Below, piece by piece: positions 37,107 through 45,778 of a stretch of 64,000 nucleotides of DNA. The position numbers and the translations under genes are program-made. How positions within the stretch are numbered: the stretch's first letter is position 1; each line of letters opens with the position of its first letter. Location of the stretch: contig NZ_FMYF01000003.1 of assembly GCF_900092135.1 (NCBI RefSeq), forward strand, positions 186,001 to 250,000. The letters run 5' to 3'. The notes beneath the pieces are model-generated. The model had not been told where the DNA came from. It ran no database searches and was given only the letters and a program-made list of their open reading frames with translations. The stretch comes from Raineyella antarctica. Lineage in GTDB: Bacteria > Actinomycetota > Actinomycetes > Propionibacteriales > Propionibacteriaceae.

Positions 37107-39119
37107 CTACTTCTTCGGGTACTTCGCGCGGTAGGCGGCGACGATCTGGTCGACGGCCCCGTCCAGCGAGACCTTGCCGGTGTCCACGATCAGGTCGTAG
37201 CGGGTCGGGTCGGAGGGATCCCAGGACATCAGTCGCTCGGACATCTCGGTGCGCATCCGGTCCTCGCGCGCCAGGCGCTCGGCGGCCACCTCACGGCTGA
37301 TGTTGAACTCCTGGGCTGCCTGCTGCGCACGGAAGTCTTCGGGACCGACGAGTCGGACGTGCAGGGCACCCTCGGTGTCACCCAGGATCACCGTCGCGTC
37401 GCGACCGGTGATCACGCCGCCACCCGCGGCCATCGCGGCGACCTCGGAGATGTTCTGGCTGACCAGTTCGGCGTCGAGGGCGTTGTCCTCGGCGTTGGCC
37501 CGGTCACTGTCGGTCTCGGTACGGGCGAAGGAGTGCAGGAAGCGGATGACGTTGCTGTCCTGCTCGGCCCGTGCGGTGGCGGCCATCTCGGCGGCCTCCA
37601 GGTCCTGCGAGCTGAAGCGGGTGCCGACGTACGACACGCCGAGGCGCTCGGCGACCTTGGTGCCCACGTACGTGGCGCCGGCACCGTACTGCTCATTGAG
37701 GGTGACCAGCGGACGGCCGGCGACCAGGGCGCCGGTGGCGCGCTTGGCGCGGCGCTCGGTCAGCTCGGAGATGATCTCCTTGTGCTTCTCCGCCTTCAGC
37801 GGGTAGAAGAAGATGATCAGCGCGGCCACCAGGCTGAGGGCCGCCGGGATCCAGCCGGCCGAGAGCCGGATGCCCTGCAGGGCCTCGGCCGACTGCGTCG
37901 GGGCCTTGGGGACGTAGGCGAAGGCCGAGAGGATGCCACCGGCGACGAAGCCGCCGATGCCCTGGCCCACCTTGCGGGAGAAGGAGAGGATCGAGTAGGC
38001 GCCGCCCTCGGAGCGCACGTTGGTCTTCCACTCGCCGTAGTCGACGGTGTCGGCCTGCATCGAGAAGATCATCGCGTTGGTGCCGCCGCTGCCCATGCCG
38101 TACACGAAGAAGCCGACCAGGGCCCAGATCTTGATCTGGCCGGTGGGCGCGAGTGCCAGGATGGCGTACGCCACCATGGTGATCAGGGCGACCAGCAGGT
38201 AGCCGTTGCGCTTGCCCATCTTGCGGGTGATCGCGGGGGCGAAGCCGGCGACCAGTACGGTGCCGAGCGTCGAGGCGATCATCATGAAGATGAAGAAGCT
38301 GGCACCGCCCACGACGTAGCGGGCGTAGTACATCTGGACGGCCATCAGGGTGAACATGCCGGTCAGGGTGAAGATGGCTGCGAGGCAGAGGACCAGCAGC
38401 GGGGAGTTCTTGCCGACCATCTTGAAGGTGGTCGCCAGCGTCGGCCGCTCCGCGCTCGGCGGGATGACCTCCTTGGTGCCGCGGAAGCACAGGTAGTACA
38501 GCGTGATCGCGACCAGCGCCAGGACGATCGTGGTGATGGTGAACTTCAGCCGGATGCCGTCGGCGGTGGTGTCCTTGAACTGGGGGGACAGCACGATGGC
38601 GAGGATGACGCCGGTGAGCGACGAGGCGATCGCCCGGGCGCCGGAGAGGCGGGACCGGTCGATCGGGTCCTGGGTCATCGCCGCGGACAGCGAGCCGTAG
38701 GGGATGTTCACGAACGAGTAGGCGAGCTGGAAGAACGCGTCGAACAGGAAGACCCACACGACGGCGGCGGTGCCGCTGAGGCCTGCCGGGACGCTGAACA
38801 GGCCGACCAGGGCGATGGCGAGCGGGAGGCTGCCGAACATCACCCACGGGCGCAGGCGCCCGAAGCGGGTCTGCTTGCGGCCGACGGTGTTGCCGGCGAC
38901 CAGGTCGGACACGCCGGCCCAGATCTTGGTGATGCCGTAGATGGTGCCGGCCACGCCGGCGGAGATGCCGGCGATCTCGGTGAGGTAGGCCATCAGGAAC
39001 AGTGACGTCATCATGAACGCCACGTTGTTGGCCACGTCGCCGAGGGCGTACGAGATCACGCGCCCGCCCGACATCTGCTCGGACTGGACACTTGCTTTCT
39101 GTGGTGCGGGTGCACTCAT
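37107..39119 (-). CDS. GPH-family sugar:cation symporter fused to a cytidylate-kinase-like domain
   Basis: 670 residues. About 1-460 is a twelve-helix MelB/GPH-type symporter (GDVANNVAFMMTSLFL..., the loop NTVGRKQTRFGRLRPWVMFG, RLSGARAIASSLTG). About 480-670 is a cytoplasmic domain paralogous to the protein at 33383-34018: shared blocks are NEQYGAG, FSSQDLEAAE, GGGVITGRDATVIL, LHVRLVGPEDF and EMSERLMSWDP...YDLIVDT. The glycine-rich loop lacks Lys/Ser, so kinase activity is doubtful; nucleotide sensing or regulation of transport is possible. ATG 39119 has AGGAAAGGA at a good distance. Substrate unknown; no sugar-catabolic genes adjoin. Confidence 0.85.
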   Translation of the reverse strand: MSAPAPQKASVQSEQMSGGRVISYALGDVANNVAFMMTSLFLMAYLTEIAGISAGVAGTIYGITKIWAGVSDLVAGNTVGRKQTRFGRLRPWVMFGSLPLAIALVGLFSVPAGLSGTAAVVWVFLFDAFFQLAYSFVNIPYGSLSAAMTQDPIDRSRLSGARAIASSLTGVILAIVLSPQFKDTTADGIRLKFTITTIVLALVAITLYYLCFRGTKEVIPPSAERPTLATTFKMVGKNSPLLVLCLAAIFTLTGMFTLMAVQMYYARYVVGGASFFIFMMIASTLGTVLVAGFAPAITRKMGKRNGYLLVALITMVAYAILALAPTGQIKIWALVGFFVYGMGSGGTNAMIFSMQADTVDYGEWKTNVRSEGGAYSILSFSRKVGQGIGGFVAGGILSAFAYVPKAPTQSAEALQGIRLSAGWIPAALSLVAALIIFFYPLKAEKHKEIISELTERRAKRATGALVAGRPLVTLNEQYGAGATYVGTKVAERLGVSYVGTRFSSQDLEAAEMAATARAEQDSNVIRFLHSFARTETDSDRANAEDNALDAELVSQNISEVAAMAAGGGVITGRDATVILGDTEGALHVRLVGPEDFRAQQAAQEFNISREVAAERLAREDRMRTEMSERLMSWDPSDPTRYDLIVDTGKVSLDGAVDQIVAAYRAKYPKK

Positions 39120-39335
39120 TCGAGGTTCCTTTCCTGCCGCAGGGGTCACCGTCGGCCCCCCGTCCGGGACCCCCTGTGCGCGGTGCGCCGCCGGCGCGAA
39201 TCGCACGCCTGACCAGGTGACTCCTCCATCTTCGGGCCGCCTCCGGCAACGGCCGCCCGCCTTGCCGCAAGTTTCCACAGGGGCAGGCCTTCGGGGGCGT
39301 TCGAGCCGACAAACTACGACAACAGGCGTGTCGGA

Positions 39336-41072
39336 CTACCCCTCCGGGTGCTTTCCTACCCAGTCCTCGTAGCCGGCCACCGCCGTCGGGAGGGTGGGGA
39401 AGATGAAGTCCTCGCCCACCACCTCGAGGAACCCCGTCGACGCCAGGTCGTCGCGCATGTCCTGCTTGACCCGGGCGAGGGCCAGCTGCACCCCACGCTT
39501 CTGGAGCTCGTCCGCCAGGGTCTGCAGCACGTCCACCGCCGTGATGTCGACCTCGACGTTGGCCTCGGCATTGACCAACAGCCACCTGGCCGGCGGGGAG
39601 GAGACGTCGACGGCCTCGAGCGCCCGGCGGATGAAGTTGTCGGCGTTGGCGAAGAACAGCGGCGCGTCGTAGCGGTACACGACCAGCCCCGGGACCTGCA
39701 CCGCGTCGGGATAGTCGTCCACGTCGTGCATGCCGGCCAGGCCGGGCACCCGGCCGAGGATCCCGTCGTGCGGTCGGGCCAGTCGGCGCAGCAGCTCCAG
39801 GATCGACAGGGCGATCGCAATGCCGATCCCCTGCAGGACACCGAAGGTGAGCACCCCGGCGGTGGTCAGCACCGCCAGCGCCAGCTCACTGCGGCGGAAA
39901 CGCGCGATCCGCCGCCACTCCCGCACCTCGACCAGGCCCACGGCCGCGAAGACGACGACGGCGCCCAGCGCGGCGCGCGGGAACTGGGCCAGTGCCGGGC
40001 CGAAAGCGAAGACCGTCAGCAGGATGAAGCCCACCGCGACCAGGGAGTGCAGCTGGGTGCGGGTGCCCATCGTGTCGCCCAGTGCCGTACGGCTGCCGCT
40101 GCAGCTGACCGGGAAACCGCCGCTCAGCCCGGTGGTGAGGTTCGCCGCGCCCAGGGCCAGGAACTCCTGGTTGCTGTCGATCGGCTCGCCCCGGCGAGAG
40201 GCGAAGGAGCGGCCGGTGAGGACCACGTCGGAGTAGCCGACCACGGTGACCCCGAGGGCCGCTGCGAGCAGCGGCCCGAGCGGGATCCCGGTGAGGTCGG
40301 GCAGGCCGAGGTCGGGGAGTCCGCGCGGGATCTGCCCGACCAGTCGTACGCCACGGTCACCCAGGCCGAGGATCCAGGACGCCAGTGCGGCGAGCAGGAC
40401 GAAGACCAGGGCCCCCGGCAACCGGGGGGCGAGCCGGCGCAGGACGAACAGCATCACCAGGCCGATCCCGCTGATCAGCAGGGTCGGAAGGTGCGCCTGG
40501 GACAGCTGCCGGAAGGTGGCGGCAACCTCGCCGTAGGGCGTCGCGGCCGACACGTCGAGCCCGGTGAGGGCCCCGAGTTGGCTGGTGACCATCAGCACCC
40601 CGATGCCCGTCATGTAGCCGACGAGGACCGGGCGGGACAGCAGGTCGGCCAGGAACCCGAGCCGGGCGACCCAGCCGACCAGGCAGATCAGCGCCGTCCC
40701 GAGCGCCAACGCGGCGGCCACGTCCCGGGACCGCCCGGGACCCAGCGCGCCGACCAGCCCGGCGACGCCGGCCGCGGTCATCAGTGCGGTGGTCGACTCC
40801 GGACCGACCGACAGCTGCCGGGAGGAGCCGAGCACCACGTACACGAGCAGGGGCCCGACCGTCGCCCACAGTCCCACCACCGGCGGCATGCCGGCCACGA
40901 CCGCGTACGCCATCACCTGGGGCACCAGGTAGGCGGCGACCGTCACACCGCCGAGGACGTCACCGCGCAGCCAGCCCCGCTGGTAGTGCCGCAGGACCTG
41001 CACCCCCGGGAACAGGCCCCGGAGGAGTCCGCGGGACCCCCGCGGACCCGTCGACGTCGCCGGCTGGACCAT
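39336..41072 (-). CDS. SulP family anion permease with STAS domain
   Basis: 578 residues. The N-terminal hydrophobic domain has the SulP signature around DVLGGVTVAAYLVPQVMAYAVVAGMPPVVGLWAT and SVGPESTTALM; the gate region is GGFPVSCSGSRTALGDTMGTRTQ. The C-terminal STAS domain (about 450-565) includes PLFFANADNFIRR and LLVNAEANVEVDITAVDVL. Substrate could be sulfate, bicarbonate or another anion. It starts 7 bp after the hemerythrin gene, suggesting one transcript. Confidence 0.88.
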   Translation of the reverse strand: MVQPATSTGPRGSRGLLRGLFPGVQVLRHYQRGWLRGDVLGGVTVAAYLVPQVMAYAVVAGMPPVVGLWATVGPLLVYVVLGSSRQLSVGPESTTALMTAAGVAGLVGALGPGRSRDVAAALALGTALICLVGWVARLGFLADLLSRPVLVGYMTGIGVLMVTSQLGALTGLDVSAATPYGEVAATFRQLSQAHLPTLLISGIGLVMLFVLRRLAPRLPGALVFVLLAALASWILGLGDRGVRLVGQIPRGLPDLGLPDLTGIPLGPLLAAALGVTVVGYSDVVLTGRSFASRRGEPIDSNQEFLALGAANLTTGLSGGFPVSCSGSRTALGDTMGTRTQLHSLVAVGFILLTVFAFGPALAQFPRAALGAVVVFAAVGLVEVREWRRIARFRRSELALAVLTTAGVLTFGVLQGIGIAIALSILELLRRLARPHDGILGRVPGLAGMHDVDDYPDAVQVPGLVVYRYDAPLFFANADNFIRRALEAVDVSSPPARWLLVNAEANVEVDITAVDVLQTLADELQKRGVQLALARVKQDMRDDLASTGFLEVVGEDFIFPTLPTAVAGYEDWVGKHPEG

Positions 41073-41079
41073 GGGTCTG

Positions 41080-41634
41080 CTACTCCTCGGACTCCGCCTC
41101 CTCCAGCAGGCCCTCCCGGGCCGCCTCCGCCACGATCCGGCGGACGTTCTCGATGTCGCCGCAGTCCTGGTCGAGCAGCTTGCTGCGCCGGGTGAGCCAG
41201 GCCTGGCCCAGCTCGGCGCGCTCCTTCGCGGAGACGTCGGCGCGGGCGCCGTTGAGGATCGTCTGCTCCTCCTCGCCCAGGTGGTGGTTGATCGCCTCGG
41301 CCAGCTTCTCGACGGCGGAGTCGAACTTCTGGGTGTCGGTGCCCTTGGCCTCCAGCAGTGCGAGCAGGGCCTCGTTGCCGGCCGCGTGCTCGACGTGGCC
41401 GTGGTGCTCCTCGTGGCCGGTGATCGCGTCCTCGCGGCGCAGCCTCGGGTAGACCTCGGCCTCCTCCGCCTCGCCGTGGGCGATCAGCAGGTTGGCCAGG
41501 GTGGCGCGGGCGGTCGCACGGTCGGCCGTCGCGTCGCGCAGCTCGCGGAGCAGGGTCTCGAACATCCGGTGGTCGTCGATGATCAGGTCGACGACGTCGC
41601 CGGACACGGGGCGAGGGATCTCGAAGAGCGTCAT
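41080..41634 (-). CDS. Hemerythrin HHE-domain protein
   Basis: 184 residues with a four-helix hemerythrin-like domain. Candidate di-iron ligands are His in DLIIDDHRMFETLL, His-Glu in AHGEAEEAEVYP, the HEEHHGH cluster, and His-Glu in HHLGEEEQTIL. Roles in the family include O2, NO or ROS sensing. Transcribed ahead of the SulP permease gene. Confidence 0.85.
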   Translation of the reverse strand: MTLFEIPRPVSGDVVDLIIDDHRMFETLLRELRDATADRATARATLANLLIAHGEAEEAEVYPRLRREDAITGHEEHHGHVEHAAGNEALLALLEAKGTDTQKFDSAVEKLAEAINHHLGEEEQTILNGARADVSAKERAELGQAWLTRRSKLLDQDCGDIENVRRIVAEAAREGLLEEAESEE

Positions 41635-41661
41635 GCCGGCCAGTATGCCCGGGACGGACCG

Positions 41662-42276
41662 TCAGTGACCGAGGATCGCGACCACGAAGTCGTCCTGCGC
41701 CGGGTCGAAGGGATGCAGCTCCCAGGTCGAGTGCAGCGAGTGCACCGCCAGCCCGGCCGCCTCGATGTCGGCCCGGAAGGTGTCGTACGGGTAGCCGCGC
41801 TGCAGCCCGAAGCCGATGATGGCGCGGCCGCGCGGGGCGAGCAGCCGGGAGAAGTTGGCCAGCGCGTCGCGCTGGGTCCCCTCGGCCATGAAGGTCACCA
41901 CGTTGCCGGCGCAGACGATCACGTCGAACGGCTCGACGTCGGCGAACGCCGCCACGTCCGGGTCACTGACGTCACCGACGGCCCAGCGGGCGTTCGGCAG
42001 TTCGGCGTACGTACGGGCCGCCTCCTCGACCAGCACCGGGTCGACGTCGACGCCCAGCACGTCGTGACCGCGGCGGGCGAGTTCGCCGGCCACCCGGCCC
42101 GGTCCGCAGCCGGCGTCCAGGATCCGTGCACCCCGGGGCGCCATCGCGTCGACCGTCCGAACCTCGCCGAACAGGTCGTGGCCGGCCGCGGCCATCTGCT
42201 TGAACCGCTCGATGTACCACTGGGAGTGGCCGGGTCGGGTCTCGGTGATCAACTGCCACTGGCTCTTGGGACGCAT
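41662..42276 (-). CDS. Class I SAM-dependent methyltransferase
   Basis: 204 residues. The AdoMet-binding motif I is ILDAGCGPGRVAGELARRGHDVLGVDVD (about residues 52-80); motif II/III regions are VGDVSDPDVAAF and FDVIVCAGNVVTFM. Substrate unknown. CACAAT six bases before the ATG is compatible with a leaderless promoter. The gene order suggests it could be cotranscribed with hemerythrin and SulP. Confidence 0.87.
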   Translation of the reverse strand: MRPKSQWQLITETRPGHSQWYIERFKQMAAAGHDLFGEVRTVDAMAPRGARILDAGCGPGRVAGELARRGHDVLGVDVDPVLVEEAARTYAELPNARWAVGDVSDPDVAAFADVEPFDVIVCAGNVVTFMAEGTQRDALANFSRLLAPRGRAIIGFGLQRGYPYDTFRADIEAAGLAVHSLHSTWELHPFDPAQDDFVVAILGH

Positions 42277-42436
42277 GGACCCATTGTGCGCGGTCGGTCG
42301 TGGGCGGTCGGACGCAGGGCAGAAGCGCGCCGCCGCCCCTCGACCCCTCGCACGTTCGGCCCTAGAGTTATCAGGATCTCAGTGCTCGACCTGGATCTGA
42401 ACGTTCGGTCTGAATAGCTATTCGGGAGGAAACGTC

Positions 42437-42646
42437 ATGAGCAGTCACACCTATCGCGTCGTCGAGATGGTGGGCACCTCGCCCGACGGTGTCGACGCGG
42501 CCATCGCCAACGCGGTCGCCGCCGCGACCGCCCAGCTCGGCGAGGTCGGCTGGTACGAGGTGGTCCAGATCCGCGGCCACGTGGAGAACGGGACGGTCGC
42601 CCACCACCAGGTGACCCTCAAGATCGGGGCCCGCCTCCCGGAGTGA
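42437..42646 (+). CDS. Dodecin family flavin-binding protein
   Basis: 69 residues. Nearly the whole sequence fits dodecin: YRVVEMVGTSPDGVDAAIANAVAAA, then GWYEVVQIRGHVENGTVAHHQVTLKIGARL. The Trp in the GWYEV segment stacks on flavin in characterised dodecins. These 12-mers store or buffer riboflavin/FMN. GGAGGAAA precedes the ATG. Confidence 0.93.
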   Translation: MSSHTYRVVEMVGTSPDGVDAAIANAVAAATAQLGEVGWYEVVQIRGHVENGTVAHHQVTLKIGARLPE

Positions 42647-42711
42647 GGTCGGGCGTCGGGGAGTCGTGGCGGCGGGGAGGTCTGGCGGCCGGGCTCTCCT
42701 CTGCGGCGTCA

Positions 42712-42759
42712 CTAGGTGCGCCGAATCTGTTCCACCAGCGATAGATTCGGCGCACCTAG
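42712..42759. repeat. Perfect 17-bp inverted repeat (hairpin element)
   Basis: CTAGGTGCGCCGAATCT at 42712-42728 and its exact complement at 42743-42759, with a 14-nt loop. The stem is GC-poorer than its surroundings and has no U-tract; the outer CTAG/CTAG ends are unusual. It lies 66 bp after dodecin and could terminate that gene, or be a dispersed REP/MITE-like element. Confidence 0.8.
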
Positions 42760-42778
42760 CCGTCCCGCGGGCTTCCGC

Positions 42779-42822
42779 GGCCATCCCGTGTGGTTCCGCT
42801 GGCCGTCCCGTGTGGTTCAGCT
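42779..42822. repeat. 22-bp direct tandem repeat (two copies)
   Basis: GGCC[A/G]TCCCGTGTGGTTC[C/A]GCT occurs at 42779-42800 and 42801-42822 with two differences. It lies in the 500-bp non-coding region before metQ, upstream of the candidate promoter. No function evident. Confidence 0.8.
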
Positions 42823-42860
42823 GGCCGTGGTGTCCGAATGCCGGACCAACATAAGCAAAG

Positions 42861-42889
42861 TTGCCCTGAGCGATAACCGAGACTAATCT
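42861..42889 (+). promoter_or_regulatory. Candidate promoter for the metQNI leader
   Basis: TTGCCC (42861-42866), 17-bp spacer, TAATCT (42884-42889) in a locally AT-rich stretch. It would start a leader of about 250 nt in front of metQ. I found no convincing SAM-riboswitch core in that leader. Confidence 0.5.
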
Positions 42890-42929
42890 TTTGGGCGGCT
42901 GACAGGTCTTTCGCCAGGAGGATGGACAG

Positions 42930-42977
42930 ATGAGCGTGAGCTTCGCCCCGCGTACGCGACGAATGCCCGGGCGCTGA
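42930..42977 (+). CDS. Putative 15-residue leader peptide in the metQNI 5' region
   Basis: ATG 42930 follows AGGAGG and opens MSVSFAPRTRRMPGR, ending in TGA. It is close behind the candidate promoter and has the best SD in the region. It has only one internal Met, so attenuation by methionine is not obvious. It may be a regulatory upstream ORF or a coincidence. Confidence 0.3.
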   Translation: MSVSFAPRTRRMPGR

Positions 42978-43006
42978 GCGCGCCCCCACGCCCGCAGGCT
43001 GCCCCA

Positions 43007-43057
43007 TGCCCGCACGCCCGGACTGCCCGCACGCCCGGACTGCCCGCAAGCCCGGAC
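43007..43057. repeat. 17-bp tandem repeat (three copies) in the metQ leader
   Basis: TGCCCGCACGCCCGGAC is repeated at 43007, 43024 and 43041, the third copy with one substitution. It falls between the leader ORF and metQ and would be transcribed as part of the 5' UTR. Confidence 0.85.
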
Positions 43058-43146
43058 TGCCCCCGCACCCGCAGGTCAGCCCCCGCGCCCAGCGCACACC
43101 CACGAGCTGGCATCCTTCTGACCGTACACACCACAAAGGACACACC

Positions 43147-43983
43147 ATGAACCTTCGCTTGCGCACCTTCGCCGCGGTCGTCGCCGCCCTGACCCTGTCC
43201 ACCGTGGGGCTGGCCGGCTGCGGCAGCCAGCAGGAGACGCTGACCATCTCCGCCGACGCGACGCCGCACGCCGAGATCCTCAAGTACGTCCAGGACTCCG
43301 GGCAGCTGAAGAACACCAAGATCGAGATCAAGCCGATCTCCGGGCAGGTCGACCCGAACCAGCTGCTCGAGGCCGGCGACGTCGACGCGAACTTCTTCCA
43401 GCACAAGCCGTACCTCGACGACTGGCAGCGCGAGCACCAGACGAGTGACCTGGTCCCGGTGGCCTCCACGCACATCGAGCCGATGGCCCTGTACTCCAAG
43501 AAGGCCAAGGCCACCGCCGACATCCCGGCCGGTTCGACCATCGCCGTGCCGAAGGACCCGACCAACTACGCCCGCGCGCTCTACGTGCTGCAGGGTGCCG
43601 GGCTGCTGACGATGAAGGAGCAGGACTCCTCCAAGGCGAACCTGTCGACCATCACCGCCGCCGACATCGCCGCCAACCCGAAGAACCTGAAGTTCGTCGA
43701 GCTGGATCGCCCGCAGCTGCCGCGCACCCTCGACGACCCGCAGGTGACCGCCTCGGTGATCAACTCCAACTACGCGATCGAGGCCGGGCTCACCCCGACC
43801 AAGGACGGCCTGTGGATGGAGTCGGCCCAGAACAACCCGTACGCCAACATCCTGGTGACCACCACCAAGAAGCAGGCTGACCCGGGCATCAAGGAGCTGG
43901 CCGCTGCCCTGGAGTCCAAGCAGACCGCCGACTGGATCACCCAGAAGTACGGCGAGTCGATCGTCGCGGTCCACGCCCAGTGA
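43147..43983 (+). CDS. metQ: Methionine ABC transporter substrate-binding lipoprotein
   Basis: 278 residues of the NlpA/MetQ family. Lipobox LAGC (Cys near residue 24) follows a standard signal. Family segments: ATPHAEILKYV, FFQHKPYLDDWQREH, IEPMALYSKK, IAVPKDPTNYARALYVLQ, and INSNYAIEAGLTP. AAAGGA lies seven bases before the ATG. The stop overlaps metN as GTGA. It captures L- and D-methionine outside the membrane. Confidence 0.93.
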   Translation: MNLRLRTFAAVVAALTLSTVGLAGCGSQQETLTISADATPHAEILKYVQDSGQLKNTKIEIKPISGQVDPNQLLEAGDVDANFFQHKPYLDDWQREHQTSDLVPVASTHIEPMALYSKKAKATADIPAGSTIAVPKDPTNYARALYVLQGAGLLTMKEQDSSKANLSTITAADIAANPKNLKFVELDRPQLPRTLDDPQVTASVINSNYAIEAGLTPTKDGLWMESAQNNPYANILVTTTKKQADPGIKELAAALESKQTADWITQKYGESIVAVHAQ

Positions 43984-45005
43984 TCGAGTTCGACCACCTC
44001 GCCAAGACGTACACCTCGCAGAAGCACGGTGACGTCCAGGCGCTGACCGACGTGACGCTGAGCGTGCCCGACGGTGCCATCCAGGGCATCGTCGGGCCCT
44101 CGGGCGCCGGCAAGTCCACCCTGCTGCGCTGCCTCAACCTGCTCGAGCAGCCGACCGGCGGCCGGATCGTCCTGAACGGGGACGACCTGACCACCCTGTC
44201 GAGCGCGGACCTGCGGGCGGCGCGGCGCCGGATCGGCACGGTCTTCCAGCACTTCGAGCTGCTGCACTCGCGTACGGTCGCCGACAACATCGGCCTGCCG
44301 CTCGAGCTCGCCGGCACCGAGCGCAAGGAGCGCGAGGCCCGGATCGCCGAACTGGTCGAGCTGGTTGGCCTGCAGGGCCGGGAGCACTCCTTCCCCTCGC
44401 AGCTGTCCGGGGGCCAGCAGCAGCGCGTGGGCATCGCCCGGGCGCTCGCGGCCCGGCCCGACGTCCTGCTGTGCGACGAGCCGACCAGCGCGCTGGACCC
44501 GGCCACCACCTCGCAGATCCTGGACCTGCTGGTCCACGTCAACCGTTCGGTCGGGGTGACGATCGTGCTGATCACCCACGAGCTGGGCGTGGTGCGCCGG
44601 ATCTGTACGCATGCCGCCTTGCTGGACCGGGGCCGGATCGTCGAGTCCGGCTCGGTGGTCGACCTGGTCACCGATGCCGGTTCGGCCCTGGGCCAGCTGA
44701 TCGCACCGATCCCGGCCGCCCTCGCGGGCCGGCCCGGCGTCGCCCTGATCACCGCCCTGGACGAGGCCGCGGACCAGCCCTGGCTGAGCGAGCTGGCCCG
44801 GACCTTCGGACTGGACATCTCCGTCGTCGCCGGCGGGGTCGAGCAGATCGGCGAGCGCCACGTCGGCAAGCTGGCCGTCGACTTCGGCGCCGACGTCGAC
44901 CGGGCCCGGATCGAGGCCTACTTCGCCGACCACCCGCAGGTACACCTGGCCTGGCTCGACCGGTTGCACGCGCCGGCCACCGACATCGAGGAGGAGCTGG
45001 CATGA
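43980..45005 (+). CDS. metN: Methionine ABC transporter ATP-binding protein
   Basis: 341 residues. Walker A GPSGAGKSTLLRCL, signature LSGGQQQRVGIARALA, Walker B VLLCDEPTSALDP, and ITHELGVVRRICTHAALLD. A C-terminal NIL domain (about 260-335) in the MetN family binds methionine and inhibits transport. GTG start overlaps the metQ stop; the stop overlaps the metI ATG. Confidence 0.95.
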   Translation: MIEFDHLAKTYTSQKHGDVQALTDVTLSVPDGAIQGIVGPSGAGKSTLLRCLNLLEQPTGGRIVLNGDDLTTLSSADLRAARRRIGTVFQHFELLHSRTVADNIGLPLELAGTERKEREARIAELVELVGLQGREHSFPSQLSGGQQQRVGIARALAARPDVLLCDEPTSALDPATTSQILDLLVHVNRSVGVTIVLITHELGVVRRICTHAALLDRGRIVESGSVVDLVTDAGSALGQLIAPIPAALAGRPGVALITALDEAADQPWLSELARTFGLDISVVAGGVEQIGERHVGKLAVDFGADVDRARIEAYFADHPQVHLAWLDRLHAPATDIEEELA

Positions 45006-45673
45006 CCGAGAAGGTCACCTGGATCCAGGCGCTGCCCGAGCTCTGGACGGCCCTGCTGGAGACCGTCTACATGGTCGCCGTCTCCTTCGTCATCACCTTC
45101 CTCCTCGGGGTCGCCCTCGGGGTACTGCTGCACGTCACCGACCGCCGTGGGCTGCGACCGGCCCCCGCCGTGAACCAGGCCCTGGGCACCGTGGTCAACG
45201 TCGTCCGGTCGATGCCCTTCATCGTGCTGCTGATCCTCTTGCTGGGCCTGACCCGGCTCATCGTGGGCACCGCGATCGGCCCGACCGCCGCGATCGTGCC
45301 GCTGAGCATCGCCGGCATCCCGTTCTTCGCCCGGGTGGTGGAGAACGCCCTGAACGAGGTCCCGCGCGGCCGCGTCGAGGCGGCGACCGCGATGGGCGCC
45401 ACGGACATGCAGGTGATCCGCAAGGTGCTGCTGCCCGAGGCCGCCAGCGGCATCATCGCGGGTTCCACGCTCACCCTGGTGATGCTGGTCGGCTCCTCCG
45501 CGATGGCCGGCGTGATCGGTGGCGGTGGCCTGGGCGACCTCGCCCTGGTGTACGGCTACCAGCGGTTCAACAACCAGGTGCTGCTGGCCTGCGTGATCGT
45601 GCTGATCGTCCTGGTCCAGGGGATCCAGATGTCCGGCGACGGCTGGGTGCGGGCGCGGGCACACAAGCGCTGA
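45002..45673 (+). CDS. metI: Methionine ABC transporter permease
   Basis: 223 residues with five or six helices and the permease EAA-type loop NALNEVPRGRVEAATAMGATDMQVIRKVLLPEAASGI. ATG 45002 overlaps the metN stop; the upstream open frame is a shadow of metN. It completes the MetNIQ system. Confidence 0.94.
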   Translation: MTEKVTWIQALPELWTALLETVYMVAVSFVITFLLGVALGVLLHVTDRRGLRPAPAVNQALGTVVNVVRSMPFIVLLILLLGLTRLIVGTAIGPTAAIVPLSIAGIPFFARVVENALNEVPRGRVEAATAMGATDMQVIRKVLLPEAASGIIAGSTLTLVMLVGSSAMAGVIGGGGLGDLALVYGYQRFNNQVLLACVIVLIVLVQGIQMSGDGWVRARAHKR

Positions 45674-45778
45674 GGCGTACGCCGCTTCCGTCGGGGTAGT
45701 GAGCCCAATCCGCTGGCAGCAGGGTCCGAACGGTCGATACTGGAGACAGCGGAGCCTGATCTCCAGGAGGGCCGGACC

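Noticed and set aside
37359-39005. 548-codon + strand frame opposite the transporter fusion
   Set aside because: Composition dominated by Gly, Glu, Asp, Arg and His repeats, no SD or homology; shadow of the real gene.
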